A stretch of DNA of 64,000 nucleotides from SZUA-370 sp034003955 (GTDB lineage Bacteria; Spirochaetota; Spirochaetia; Treponematales; UBA12059): the NCBI GenBank assembly GCA_034003955.1, contig JAVEXO010000007.1, positions 15,105 to 79,104 on the forward strand. The letters run 5' to 3'. This document shows, piece by piece, positions 1 to 8,873 of the stretch. A program made the translations under genes and the position numbers. The notes beneath the pieces were generated by a model. It did no database searches, had not been told where the DNA came from, and worked only from the letters and a program-made list of their open reading frames with translations. How positions within the stretch are numbered: position 1 is the first letter of the stretch; every line of letters begins with the position of its first letter.

Positions 1-2030
1 TCGTCGTCGCCCTGTCTGAAGGCCGATATGCCAAGGCTGTCCAGGCGAGGCTTAACGGCTTCCCAAGCCGATCGCAAGGCGGTATACGAGGTAAACAGCA
101 CGAGCGCCCTGCCTCCAGACGTCTCTATGAGGCGGTAGACTGCCTCGTTAATCCAGGCTTGCCATTGAGGCGAGTCGGGAACAGGCGCGTCGGAGGCGGC
201 GGACAAAAGGGCATTGCGTTCGAAGGGGAAAGGGGAAGGAAATGCCATGCACTCAGAGCGTATGGCCGAGTATGATAGGCCGACGCGCCGCTTCCAGAAC
301 TCGAAGGAATCTCCGACCGACAGGGTGGCCGAGACACAGATGACGGAGCGAAATTGGTCAAAGACGGCCTCGTTCATGGTGTCAGATATATCCAGTGGTG
401 TTATACGAAAGGCGGCAAAGTTTTCTCCCTGGCTCGTACGGCTCTTGTCTATCCAGTACACGCTTGACGGATCCTCATCGAAGCTCTTGAATCGTTCGCA
501 TAGAGCGGCTATGGCCGAAAGCCTTACCAGTGCCAGTTCTGCCTCGCGAACCGATTGATCGGCCTCGTCTTCCTCAGGAACATTATCAAGCGCCTCTTTG
601 AGCAGCTCGGCTACCGAGAGTATGGCTCTTGAGACGGCTACAAGCGGCTTGATGATCAATGCATCGATCTCTGCCGTACGCATAACCAGGCGATAATTCA
701 TGTCTGATCCGACTATGGCAAGTGCCGAGGCGTCTGCAAGCTCTGTTGCCGCCCGCAATTCCTCGGCCGCATATGGAAACTGCTTGAGTATGTCGGGTGG
801 TAGCCCTTTAAGATTCTGAAGCTTTACTATTATGCCGAATTTCCTTCCACGCCGTTCGCGGAAAAGCCTGGAACTCTGCTTCATTATTGAAAATTTAGTC
901 AGTTCGTCGGAGAAGAAACTCGTAGCACTCGATTCTATGGCATGAGCCTCGTCGAACACGATGGTGCCGTAGGGAGGGAGTACCGCAGTCGATTCATAGC
1001 CTGCTCCACTGGACCTGGAAGCCAGATCGCTAAACAGAATATGGTGATTGGCGACTATGAGCTGGGCGTTTGCCGTTTCCTTCTTGAGCCTGAGTATGAA
1101 ACACGAATCACGAAAAGGGCAGCGCATGTTAAGGCAGTCGTCGGCCTCTGATCTGACTCGCGACCAGAGCGCTTCTTCAGGCCAGAATGCTAGATCAGCC
1201 CTGTCGCCTGTGCTGCTCGTTTTGGCCCAGGCGGCTATCTGCCTCAATGGATGATCATCGTCTGCGAAGAGTCCTTCCTCGTCCACGGCATCATGTAAAC
1301 GCGTCATGCAGAGATAGTTGCCGCGTCCTTTGACGAGTACGGCCTTGAGTTGTTTCTTGAAAATTGACGACACCAGCGGTATGTCCTTGTCCATCAATTG
1401 ACGTTGCAGGTTTATTGTAGCGGTTGAGACGACAACCCGTTCGTCATTACGAGCCGCCCAGGCAAAGGCCGGGATTAGATAGGCAAATGATTTTCCAACG
1501 CCGGTGCCTGCCTCGGCGGCGAGGTGGTAGCCCCCGTTAAGAGCCTCCGCTATGGCCTGCACGAGGTCAAGCTGACTCTGTCGTGGCTCATAGTCTGGAA
1601 GGCGGCCTGCCAGCTTGCCTCCCGTCCTCAGCACAGATACCAACTCGTCGGCATTGATCGCTATGAGGGCACGGGCACGAACCGGTTCCGCCACGACATA
1701 GACCGACAGGACCTCTCCGTCGACTATGTAGGAACCCACCCCCTGTTCTCCCACGCGTGAGGCTATGGCCAGGTCGGCTCTACTGGGCTCGAGCAGGCCC
1801 GAAGGGTGGTTATGAATGAGGACGTCTCCTCGATCAAGAAAGCCTGCAATGGCGGGTACGCTCGAAGAGTCGCCCCGTGCACCCACGATTATATCAGCGA
1901 CGAGCCCATGCTCATCGAGTTTGCCGGCAGCGAACACCTCGTTGTATCCTGAGTCTGCTATGGCATCACGCAGCTCGGCTGCCGCTTCATCGGTGAACCG
2001 TTCGCTTGCCCTCATGTTCTGTACATGCAT
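1..2030 (-). CDS. RadC/JAMM-like domain fused to DinG-family Fe-S helicase, C-terminus outside window
   Basis: The gene reads leftwards from an ATG at 2030 and is still open at base 1, so about 676 codons are seen. Residues 1-120 resemble the RadC-type JAMM fold: a Glu at about 31 (NEVFAAG) and HNHPSG at 73-78, followed by PSRAD ending at Asp86. From about 148 it is a superfamily 2 helicase: Walker A AGTGVGK near 174-180, DEAH (FDEAHAIES), and four cysteines placed as in the XPD/DinG Fe-S cluster (NYLC, then DDC, MRC and DSC). The visible end carries the DinG-like GGRALVLFTSY motif. DinG proteins are 5'-3' ATP-dependent DNA helicases for R-loops and damaged DNA. The start overlaps the upstream stop by one base (TAATG); an alternative ATG lies at 2015. 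Helicase identity is firm; what the N-terminal domain does is inferred. Confidence 0.88.
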   Translation of the reverse strand, partial: MHVQNMRASERFTDEAAAELRDAIADSGYNEVFAAGKLDEHGLVADIIVGARGDSSSVPAIAGFLDRGDVLIHNHPSGLLEPSRADLAIASRVGEQGVGSYIVDGEVLSVYVVAEPVRARALIAINADELVSVLRTGGKLAGRLPDYEPRQSQLDLVQAIAEALNGGYHLAAEAGTGVGKSFAYLIPAFAWAARNDERVVVSTATINLQRQLMDKDIPLVSSIFKKQLKAVLVKGRGNYLCMTRLHDAVDEEGLFADDDHPLRQIAAWAKTSSTGDRADLAFWPEEALWSRVRSEADDCLNMRCPFRDSCFILRLKKETANAQLIVANHHILFSDLASRSSGAGYESTAVLPPYGTIVFDEAHAIESSATSFFSDELTKFSIMKQSSRLFRERRGRKFGIIVKLQNLKGLPPDILKQFPYAAEELRAATELADASALAIVGSDMNYRLVMRTAEIDALIIKPLVAVSRAILSVAELLKEALDNVPEEDEADQSVREAELALVRLSAIAALCERFKSFDEDPSSVYWIDKSRTSQGENFAAFRITPLDISDTMNEAVFDQFRSVICVSATLSVGDSFEFWKRRVGLSYSAIRSECMAFPSPFPFERNALLSAASDAPVPDSPQWQAWINEAVYRLIETSGGRALVLFTSYTALRSAWEAVKPRLDSLGISAFRQGDD

Positions 2031-4825
2031 TAATAGGATGCCAGCAGCATAAACGTCACACCGTGAGGCAGGCTTGAAGCATCACCCAGGCCGGGACGAC
2101 ACCATGCCTCAAGGTATGAGCTAGGGTGGATGGCTGCAAGGGCTCCTATGACTGGTGTCCATGTCAGTGTTGCTCGACCGAAGACAGAGTAGTCTGCTCC
2201 AGTGATGCCATCGGACCATGTTCGTCCTGAAGACAGGTATCCTCGCCCGCCTGATCGGAGCGAAAGGCGATTGGCGTAGAAGGCGCCTATGCCACGTTGC
2301 AGTTCTACCTTGAGGAGGCGAAGGCTCAGTTCTCCCTGGGAATACCAACGACCAGCCTTGTCATTCTTGAATTCATTCCAGATGGGGTATGAGCCTGCCA
2401 AGCTGGACCCGGATTCGTAGACTCGACCCTGTGAACCGTAGTAGATACCATCGCTAGCCGCGATGGCTCCATGGGCTGCTAAGGCTATGGCCCCAGGCTC
2501 CAGGAATGCCCGGGCTGTTGCCTCTATTCCGGCGCTCGGAGACGCAAAAACAGGATAGATAGACCTGTCTAGTCTGGTGAACAGGGATAGAGAGTATCCG
2601 CTAGCCGCCTCATGATCACTCAATGGAGACCGGGTGTCGTCCCAGGAAAGTGAGGCTTCTAGCGCAATGGCCGCCGTTTCAGGGTTCTTGTTTGCAGACT
2701 CACCTGCCAGGCTCCATGCACTACCAAAGATACCGGAGGAAAGACTCCATGATAACTGGCCGCCAGAAAAAACAGGGTAGTAGGCCTGTGTCCCAAGACT
2801 GCCAGAAAGGCTTCTCTGCACTATTCCTGAATCCAGGGCCCTATAGCTATCGCTCAACGATACACTGACAGGAGCCGTGAATCGTTTCCAGGCTATCTGG
2901 ATGTCCATATCCACGGCCTTGGAGCCAAAATCCCATTCAGCCATCAACTGCGCTTCTAGGCGTTCAACAGGATCTCCCATGATGAACAAAAGACCCGCCG
3001 ATTCAATACCAGTCTCGTTGAGACTAGCCGTGGGTAGCCAGAATTGAGGCAGAAGCCAGTGGATAGGCTGATAGGTTCTAGATATCCTGGTAGGAGGCGT
3101 ATCGTAAGCCGAAGGTTCACCCAAAAGGCCCGAGGCGTCTATCCAATCCTGCGCCACGCACTCGAAACCAAGCGAGGCTCTGTCAGCAGGGAAGGCGCAG
3201 GGAGCAATGCCATCAGAGAAGCGACCAAGGTAGAATACACGGCCGGCTGATTCTACCGGTCGGTGAACGCCACCAGAGATGGGTACGCTCTGATAACAAA
3301 GGGACTGATCACACAGCTCTACCAAACGATAGAACTTATTGTCGTCCCAGGCGAAGCGCAAGACACCGTCATCTCCCATTGACAGATACCGTATCCATCC
3401 TAGTTCTTCGGGTAGGACAAGGCCGTCTACTGATGTGACGCCGCTGTCATCCAGGTTAATACGTATGACTGTAGTGATTCCGTCTACTCGAGCCAAAGCG
3501 TAGATTGCGCGGCCATCGGCAGAGGATACCGGAGAAGCATAGGCCACACGCTCTGTACCAGACAGGAGCCTGACACTCGTGTTGCCACGCATGATGACGA
3601 TGTTTGTTCGGTAGCCGTCTATGGCGATGCCTACGAGGCCGGTATTGTCAGGCAGGTAGGCTGCATCACGCATCTTGGTCACGGCTAACGTGGTCATCGT
3701 GCCAGTCAACATGTCTCGTTCCTTGAGCATGAGCCTGGGAAAGCCGTCTACATGATTCTGGGTAGAAAGAAGCATGCGTAAACCGTCTGTAGATACGTCT
3801 ATGCGTGAAACGGCTGCTCCAGCGCGGAAAAGGAGTCGTTCCTTGCCACGTTCTGTATCGTATGCATACACAGCCTCGCTGTTTCCGTCTGCGTAAAACA
3901 GTGATGAGCCCTTGACGCTCAGAGCCGACACGTTCGAGCTGTCTCTGAGTCTCTCGCTCGCCATGTATACCGGGAACCCTGGCGTCATAGATCGTTCAAA
4001 GTCACCCCATGCCTCTGACAATCCTATGCCAAAGATCCGGGAGAAGCGGCCTTGACGAAACAACCCGTCATCAAGGCTTCTAAAAACCGACGTGGCGCCG
4101 AATTCTTTCCAGATTTCGGCATAGGTTTCCATGCCAAAACGCTGTTGTAGGTATCGAGAGAAGTATCCACCATACACATAGTATAAATTTCTTGAAGGGT
4201 AGGAGTCATAGGCTCCTGATACCTGCGTAGGGCTCTTCCAGCGGCCTTCCAGAATGTCCTGGCGTAGCATGGCTCCTGAGTAGGGATCTCCAGCGCGTCC
4301 AAAACCATCGAGGCTCTCGAATGAGACTGTCACTCCTTCTACAAAATACAGGGGTGTAAGGTAGTTGGATGCTCCTAGTGGCGAACCGAACACGGATACT
4401 ATGGCATCCTCGGCCTTTGAGCGTATGGTCAGAGACACGGCGTGCGTTAATTCATGGTAGAAAAGTTTTTTAAGATCGTCATTAAACGAACCGAGTGATG
4501 AATTTGGGTCAATCGCGGCTTGGTACAGCACTATCTTGAGGTATGGGTGCCAGGTAAAGTACCCGTTAAGCTCTTCAGAATCCGGCGTCATGACAACTGG
4601 TAGGTGATACCGAGGGCTCGTACCTAGGAGTGTGGCAATCTCACGGTAGCATTCGTCGGCGAATCCGGTCAGATATTCTACCGCCGGCCGTGACTCTTCA
4701 GGGAAGATGAATGAGAAATACTCTGTCTCGATTACCGAAAGGCTTCTGTCCGGGGCGTATAGATCGGCTCCGGTGCTTAGCGTCAAGGAAAGAGCCACAG
4801 CCGTCAATATGAGAACATGCCTCAC
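2030..4825 (-). CDS. secreted HExxH metallopeptidase-like protein with propeller and barrel-like regions (931 aa)
   Basis: The N-terminus MRHVLILTAVALSLTLSTGA is a signal peptide. Residues 30-175 look like a gluzincin of the peptidase MA type: HELTH at 124-128 (two zinc ligands and the catalytic Glu) and VEG at 162-164, a fitting place for the third ligand. The middle (about 280-560) has repeated short strands typical of a TolB/WD40-like beta propeller (for example VSALSVKGSSLFYADGN). The last 300 residues alternate polar and aromatic residues as outer-membrane barrel strands do, and the chain ends in an aromatic residue (LLASY), as many barrels do. It precedes and overlaps the helicase gene by one base, which may be only compact packing. 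The substrate is unknown. Peptidase motif and export are seen; the propeller and barrel are inferred from pattern only. Confidence 0.72.
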   Translation of the reverse strand: MRHVLILTAVALSLTLSTGADLYAPDRSLSVIETEYFSFIFPEESRPAVEYLTGFADECYREIATLLGTSPRYHLPVVMTPDSEELNGYFTWHPYLKIVLYQAAIDPNSSLGSFNDDLKKLFYHELTHAVSLTIRSKAEDAIVSVFGSPLGASNYLTPLYFVEGVTVSFESLDGFGRAGDPYSGAMLRQDILEGRWKSPTQVSGAYDSYPSRNLYYVYGGYFSRYLQQRFGMETYAEIWKEFGATSVFRSLDDGLFRQGRFSRIFGIGLSEAWGDFERSMTPGFPVYMASERLRDSSNVSALSVKGSSLFYADGNSEAVYAYDTERGKERLLFRAGAAVSRIDVSTDGLRMLLSTQNHVDGFPRLMLKERDMLTGTMTTLAVTKMRDAAYLPDNTGLVGIAIDGYRTNIVIMRGNTSVRLLSGTERVAYASPVSSADGRAIYALARVDGITTVIRINLDDSGVTSVDGLVLPEELGWIRYLSMGDDGVLRFAWDDNKFYRLVELCDQSLCYQSVPISGGVHRPVESAGRVFYLGRFSDGIAPCAFPADRASLGFECVAQDWIDASGLLGEPSAYDTPPTRISRTYQPIHWLLPQFWLPTASLNETGIESAGLLFIMGDPVERLEAQLMAEWDFGSKAVDMDIQIAWKRFTAPVSVSLSDSYRALDSGIVQRSLSGSLGTQAYYPVFSGGQLSWSLSSGIFGSAWSLAGESANKNPETAAIALEASLSWDDTRSPLSDHEAASGYSLSLFTRLDRSIYPVFASPSAGIEATARAFLEPGAIALAAHGAIAASDGIYYGSQGRVYESGSSLAGSYPIWNEFKNDKAGRWYSQGELSLRLLKVELQRGIGAFYANRLSLRSGGRGYLSSGRTWSDGITGADYSVFGRATLTWTPVIGALAAIHPSSYLEAWCRPGLGDASSLPHGVTFMLLASY

Positions 4826-4871
4826 CTAAGCCTCCCGCTTATTAGTGTTACCAGGCTAACAGGTACAACAC

Positions 4872-4894
4872 AAAGGTTTTTAACACCAACCTTT
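4872..4894. repeat. 7-bp inverted repeat in divergent intergenic region
   Basis: AAAGGTT (4872-4878) and AACCTTT (4888-4894) are a perfect inverted repeat with a 9-base spacer. It lies in the 236-base gap between divergent genes and just upstream of the plus-strand promoter candidate, so it could be an operator. Repeats this short also occur by chance. Confidence 0.3.
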
Positions 4895-4907
4895 ACTCGT
4901 CCTGGCC

Positions 4908-4935
4908 TTGGCTCGTGCCATTTGTGCAGTATACT
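4908..4935 (+). promoter_or_regulatory. sigma-70-type promoter candidate for the 5062 operon
   Basis: TTGGCT at 4908-4913 and TATACT at 4930-4935 are separated by 16 bases. The leader to the first gene of the rightward operon would be about 120 bases. Confidence 0.45.
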
Positions 4936-5061
4936 ATGAAGTCTATGCTCAGGTAAGCTAAGCTACCCTCAATTTTAGATGCGAGCGTTCCGATACTAAA
5001 GAGAATCGCCGCCATGTCTTGTTAGCTTTTGCTACCATGGCCGGAATAACTAAGGATGGCA

Positions 5062-7830
5062 ATGACTACAGGACAGAAAGCATCCGTAAGCCTAATCGCC
5101 TCTGTACTCCTGGCCGCAGGCTTCGCTGCACTGGCCTATTCGGGATTTTTTTCTGTCATAGAGACACGCTTTTTTGATGAACGAGTAAAACGCTCCGTGG
5201 AAGAATCCCTTAGCACAATCAGCGCACGTGCTGATTCCTACCACACTAGCAATACCAAACGCTTCGCAACGCTTCTCACCAACGATTCAGTCAAACGAAG
5301 CTTTCTTCCCAATCAGAGTTCACAGGATGTTTTTGACAGGACGAGATTGTTCGGCCTCTTGGCACAGGAAACTTCTGGACTCCTGGGCGTACGTTTTATA
5401 GATCAGGATGCCAAACGCATCCACTACAGTACGTTTCCATCCGATATCGTTAGAGCCGAAGACTTTAGGGTTGTTTTCCGCAATTATGGAGATCCCCAGG
5501 ATGAGCCTTACGCCGATATAAACGCCGAGGAGGGTTCTACTGGCATCGTGTCGCTGAATGCCTCAAAACGATCCTTCGTCTACCGTTTTCCCTACATAGA
5601 CGGCTTCGGTGTATATCGCGGTAGTGCTGTTTTCTATGTATCCTTTAACGGGCTCTTGGAGCGTCTCATACAGGACAGTACCATAAGTCTGGGTGAAGAC
5701 ATGAGAGCCATAGAGAACCTTGGCATACTGTTGGGTACGCCCTCATGGGTAGGTGACGCCCTCATAGACCGGGTATCTACCCTGTGGGCTTCTGGACCCA
5801 ATACAGAGCCCGTACCCATAGGCTCGGCCGATGCATCAGGATCATTCATACTGTTCTCCACCATAGGCGAGGCCGGCGTGGTGGGGCGACTCGTACCAGC
5901 CGACTGGTTCGTGATGCCCCAGGCCTTCCGTTGGCTGCTCCTCACCGCCTTTTTCGTCACCGTCTATCTGTTCTTGTTCCTGCTTCTTAACCTCAGGCAG
6001 GATAGGCTCGCAGTCCTTGCAAACAGGATTAAACGTTTCCAGATAGAGTTGCTCGAAGAGTATCTGGAACGTAAGGGTGATCTTGATCTGGAACGCTGGA
6101 AGGAAGAGCTTGAAGCAAGACGCGGCGAGACGAGGACAAGGATACGCAAGAGTGCGGGCAGGCTTGCAAAGAATCGTTCCTCTGATGTAGACGCCCTTAT
6201 TGATAAGTCCTGGGATGAGATAATAGCGGTCATGACATCCCGTGGAGAGCGATCTTCGGGTGCCGATATGGCGCGCTTCGAGGCTCTCCTCAAAGAGGCC
6301 TTAAGCAAGGGTTCGTTCGTCATAGATGGAGCCCAGAGTGTCGTGCAGGCTACTCCCATGAGTATAGTACCATCCCCTAAGCCTGTTCCCCAGGCTCTTG
6401 TTAGCCCGCCCGCTAAGGAAATAGTCGAGGAGCGTGAGGAGCTTGAAGAACTTGAAGAACTAGAGGAGCTGGAAGAAACCCAGGAATCGAGCGACACAGA
6501 ACCCTCTACAACGCAATCCATGGAACCTGAGGCAGCTGTAAGCGCCGAGTCTATGGCAATTGAAGAGCTCGAAGAGCTTGAAGAAATCGAAGAGCTTGAA
6601 GAAATCGAAAGCGTCCAGACCGTACAGGAACCGATCCTTGATGCCCTCGATGAGTCTGCGGCTATTGCGATGCCAGAACTCGAGGAAGTCGCAGATGCAG
6701 CCGAACCTGTAGCTGAAGTCGAGCCTCTTGAAGAAACAGTCAAAATAGAAAGAGCAGAGGAACTGGAAGAGCTCGAGGAGCTGGAAGAAGTAGGGGAAGT
6801 AGAGGAGCTAGAGGAGCTAGAGGAGCTAGAGGAAGCATCAGAGCTGGAGTCTGCGGTCTCCACCGTCGATGACTTGCACGATGACCTGGCGCAACTGGTA
6901 TCCGGCTCAGATGCGGAGTGGGGGAGCCTGTCCGCCGAGGCGCTCGCTTTGTCACTCGAAGAAGATGATGATCTTCCAATTATTCCAGACAGTCTTGGTT
7001 TAGAACTCGTAGAGGAAACAGACCTGGCCGACGTGATAGGCTACCTAGAGTCAAGTTCTGCTGCTCGAGCCGCCGCAAGGGCGGAGAGTGACATTCTGGA
7101 TGACGAGCACAGGAGCATGGAACCTGAAGGCTCCCTTGATGATGACGACGATGCTATGACACATCTTGTCTTGGCCTCTCCTATGGATCATCTGGTTGAG
7201 TCTGTAGCAGAGTTGGTCCAGGCCAGCGATTTACAGAATCTGGGTGTGATTGAGGCTCTGGAGGAATCAGAAGCCGAGGCCGCCATGGAAGACATGGAAG
7301 ACCTTCTGGACGATGTCGAATTCGACCTTTTCCTCTCTGCCCTGGATTTGAGTGGTCTCAATGGATATAACGATGAGGATGGGTTCCTTGAAATTGATGA
7401 CGTAAGCTTTGTTACAAAGCTGCCAGCGGTAGCAGCGGAACCAGAATACATCCTTGATGATGCGGGTGACGAAATTTCAATGCTTTCTGATGAACAGCGG
7501 GAGCGCGTAGAGGAATTACAGGTCGTAGAGGATGATGATGACGACATTCTTGAACTGGAACCGCTTGTCGGTATGAATGCCAGGCCCCTTTTTAACTCTA
7601 TATCATTTCACCGCAAGGATTGGGCTACGGTCACGGTGGAAGAGTTACCCTCCGTATCAGAATCCGATGTTGATGAAGCCACCTCACTGGAAGAACTACA
7701 GAACGAGGATGCCATAGTCATGCATGATGGCATCTATACGGTCAATCGCGTCGCTGTCTCCGGCGTAAAAGCCAGCGACAGATCACTGAAGGCGCTGGCC
7801 GACTCGGTTTTGTCTGCCGGTGATGCTTGA
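5062..7830 (+). CDS. two-pass membrane protein with periplasmic sensor-like domain and long Glu-Glu-Leu cytoplasmic region
   Basis: Membrane segments lie at about residues 10-32 and 291-313 (numbered from the upstream ATG at 5056), giving a periplasmic domain of about 260 residues that resembles Cache-like sensor domains (FIDQDAKRIHYST). After the second segment comes a charged coiled-coil-like stretch (about 320-385), then about 450 strongly acidic residues with many EELEELEE runs. No kinase, HAMP, GGDEF or chemotaxis output domain is seen. I chose ATG 5062 because AAGGA at 5052-5056 is 5 bases upstream of it; the ATG at 5056 overlaps that ribosome site. It is the first gene of a six-gene run including an M23 peptidase and a PEGA protein, which suggests an envelope role. 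Function unknown. Confidence 0.75.
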   Translation: MTTGQKASVSLIASVLLAAGFAALAYSGFFSVIETRFFDERVKRSVEESLSTISARADSYHTSNTKRFATLLTNDSVKRSFLPNQSSQDVFDRTRLFGLLAQETSGLLGVRFIDQDAKRIHYSTFPSDIVRAEDFRVVFRNYGDPQDEPYADINAEEGSTGIVSLNASKRSFVYRFPYIDGFGVYRGSAVFYVSFNGLLERLIQDSTISLGEDMRAIENLGILLGTPSWVGDALIDRVSTLWASGPNTEPVPIGSADASGSFILFSTIGEAGVVGRLVPADWFVMPQAFRWLLLTAFFVTVYLFLFLLLNLRQDRLAVLANRIKRFQIELLEEYLERKGDLDLERWKEELEARRGETRTRIRKSAGRLAKNRSSDVDALIDKSWDEIIAVMTSRGERSSGADMARFEALLKEALSKGSFVIDGAQSVVQATPMSIVPSPKPVPQALVSPPAKEIVEEREELEELEELEELEETQESSDTEPSTTQSMEPEAAVSAESMAIEELEELEEIEELEEIESVQTVQEPILDALDESAAIAMPELEEVADAAEPVAEVEPLEETVKIERAEELEELEELEEVGEVEELEELEELEEASELESAVSTVDDLHDDLAQLVSGSDAEWGSLSAEALALSLEEDDDLPIIPDSLGLELVEETDLADVIGYLESSSAARAAARAESDILDDEHRSMEPEGSLDDDDDAMTHLVLASPMDHLVESVAELVQASDLQNLGVIEALEESEAEAAMEDMEDLLDDVEFDLFLSALDLSGLNGYNDEDGFLEIDDVSFVTKLPAVAAEPEYILDDAGDEISMLSDEQRERVEELQVVEDDDDDILELEPLVGMNARPLFNSISFHRKDWATVTVEELPSVSESDVDEATSLEELQNEDAIVMHDGIYTVNRVAVSGVKASDRSLKALADSVLSAGDA
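6424..6837 (+). repeat. in-gene EELEE repeat tracts
   Basis: Three runs of a GAG/GAA-GAG/GAA-CTN pattern (about 6424-6477, 6562-6610 and 6751-6835) encode EELEELEE-type peptide. The codons vary between units (gaggagctt, gaagaactt, gaggagcta), so the protein pattern looks selected rather than freshly copied, though the last run contains several identical gaggagcta units. Confidence 0.7.
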
Positions 7831-7863
7831 CAGCTCAGGCTCAGCGATCGTACTTTAGCTTCG

Positions 7864-8616
7864 ATGCGCCGCAATAGTTTTGTTTTTATTCTTGGTAGCA
7901 AGAAACCTCTTGTTTTCCATCCATTCGATGGATCGGAAATATTTGAGTCTTTAGAAACTGGTTCTATTCTAGGCCGGTACGGCTCTGGTGATACACCCAG
8001 AGATGCAGATTCCATACGCAAGTCTTTGTACATTGCCATGGAAAAAGGCTCGAGGCGCTACTTCCTCAATAAGGGTTACTACCTACGATTGGCCTTGACG
8101 GCTGGAACATTCGTAGTAGTCTACCTCTTTTTCTCAATAGTCATTCGTGATCCTGTGCCCCTGATAGACGAACTTCTCCTGGGCACATTGGCTGCTGCTG
8201 CCGTCTTCTTCGCGAGCGAGAGGAAGGCTCTATCATCACCCGCCCATGTAGAAGTGCTTTTGAGGCTCAGGCGAGCCATCGATGGTGCATACTTTTCCGA
8301 GAGCCGTATCGTTGATCTGTTGGAGTCATGGAAGGATGAGGCACTGGCTCTTGGACCGGCGGCTTTCTATAAGAATGATTCAACGCCTGCTGTCCTTAAC
8401 AGCGATGAGCGCACTGAAGCCAGGGCACTATGCGCCGTGTTAGCCAAGCGCTGGAAGACGCGCCCCATAGTGGCTGAACTGTACGATGCAAGCACTGACG
8501 GACGTGCCATCGGAGACTTGCTTGATAAGGCTGCCAGGAAGCTTGGCAATGATGAGTGCGCCTTGGCCTTGGCCTATCTCCGCTTGATTCCCTTGGCTAC
8601 AGAGGTAGAACCATGA
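7864..8616 (+). CDS. hypothetical membrane protein with two central membrane segments (250 aa)
   Basis: The first 75 residues are soluble and basic. Two hydrophobic segments follow at about 79-97 and 106-119 (RLALTAGTFVVVYLFF and LLLGTLAAAAVFFA), then a soluble C-terminal half of about 130 residues rich in helix formers. I do not recognise the family. It starts 33 bases after the acidic-repeat gene and its stop overlaps the next start (ATGA), so it is translationally coupled in the envelope operon. No strong ribosome site is visible, so the start is less certain than the frame. Confidence 0.65.
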   Translation: MRRNSFVFILGSKKPLVFHPFDGSEIFESLETGSILGRYGSGDTPRDADSIRKSLYIAMEKGSRRYFLNKGYYLRLALTAGTFVVVYLFFSIVIRDPVPLIDELLLGTLAAAAVFFASERKALSSPAHVEVLLRLRRAIDGAYFSESRIVDLLESWKDEALALGPAAFYKNDSTPAVLNSDERTEARALCAVLAKRWKTRPIVAELYDASTDGRAIGDLLDKAARKLGNDECALALAYLRLIPLATEVEP

Positions 8617-8873
8617 AACATAGACCTAAGAATGAGACGAGTCTCGGCTCTGTTCTCAAGGGCTATGCGCGTGGTTTCCTGGGTGCGTCATTGGTCATAC
8701 TCGTGGCTATAGCCGCAGTATGGCCCGTCTGGTATGTAGCCACCGCTCACACAGGTTTGTATACAGGGCTCTCCCTGGCAGCACTAGGTGGCGGGCTTCT
8801 GTATGCGATAATTTCACGGTCCAGGCGACGAAGGAACGAAGCCTCATGCCGGGAAGCGAATCAAACACCGTGA
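8613..8873 (+). CDS. small two-pass membrane protein (86 aa)
   Basis: The ATG at 8613 overlaps the previous stop (ATGA). The protein is a basic N-terminus, a hydrophobic hairpin (about 26-46 and 50-67, WPVWYVATAHTGLYTG between), and a tail of arginines (RSRRRRNEAS), which by the positive-inside rule puts both ends in the cytoplasm. Its last 28 bases overlap the start of the next gene. An upstream ATG in the same frame at 8556 lies inside the previous gene and is unlikely. Function unknown; the place in the operon suggests it works with its envelope neighbours. Confidence 0.62.
   Translation: MKHRPKNETSLGSVLKGYARGFLGASLVILVAIAAVWPVWYVATAHTGLYTGLSLAALGGGLLYAIISRSRRRRNEASCREANQTP

Noticed and set aside
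6424..6837. CRISPR-like or satellite array
   Set aside because: The repeats are in-frame codons for EELEE with varied third bases and no spacers.
5964..6863. 299-aa minus-strand frame that is nearly all serine
   Set aside because: It is the complement of the GAG/GAA-CTN repeats of the acidic protein, with no start signals or homology.
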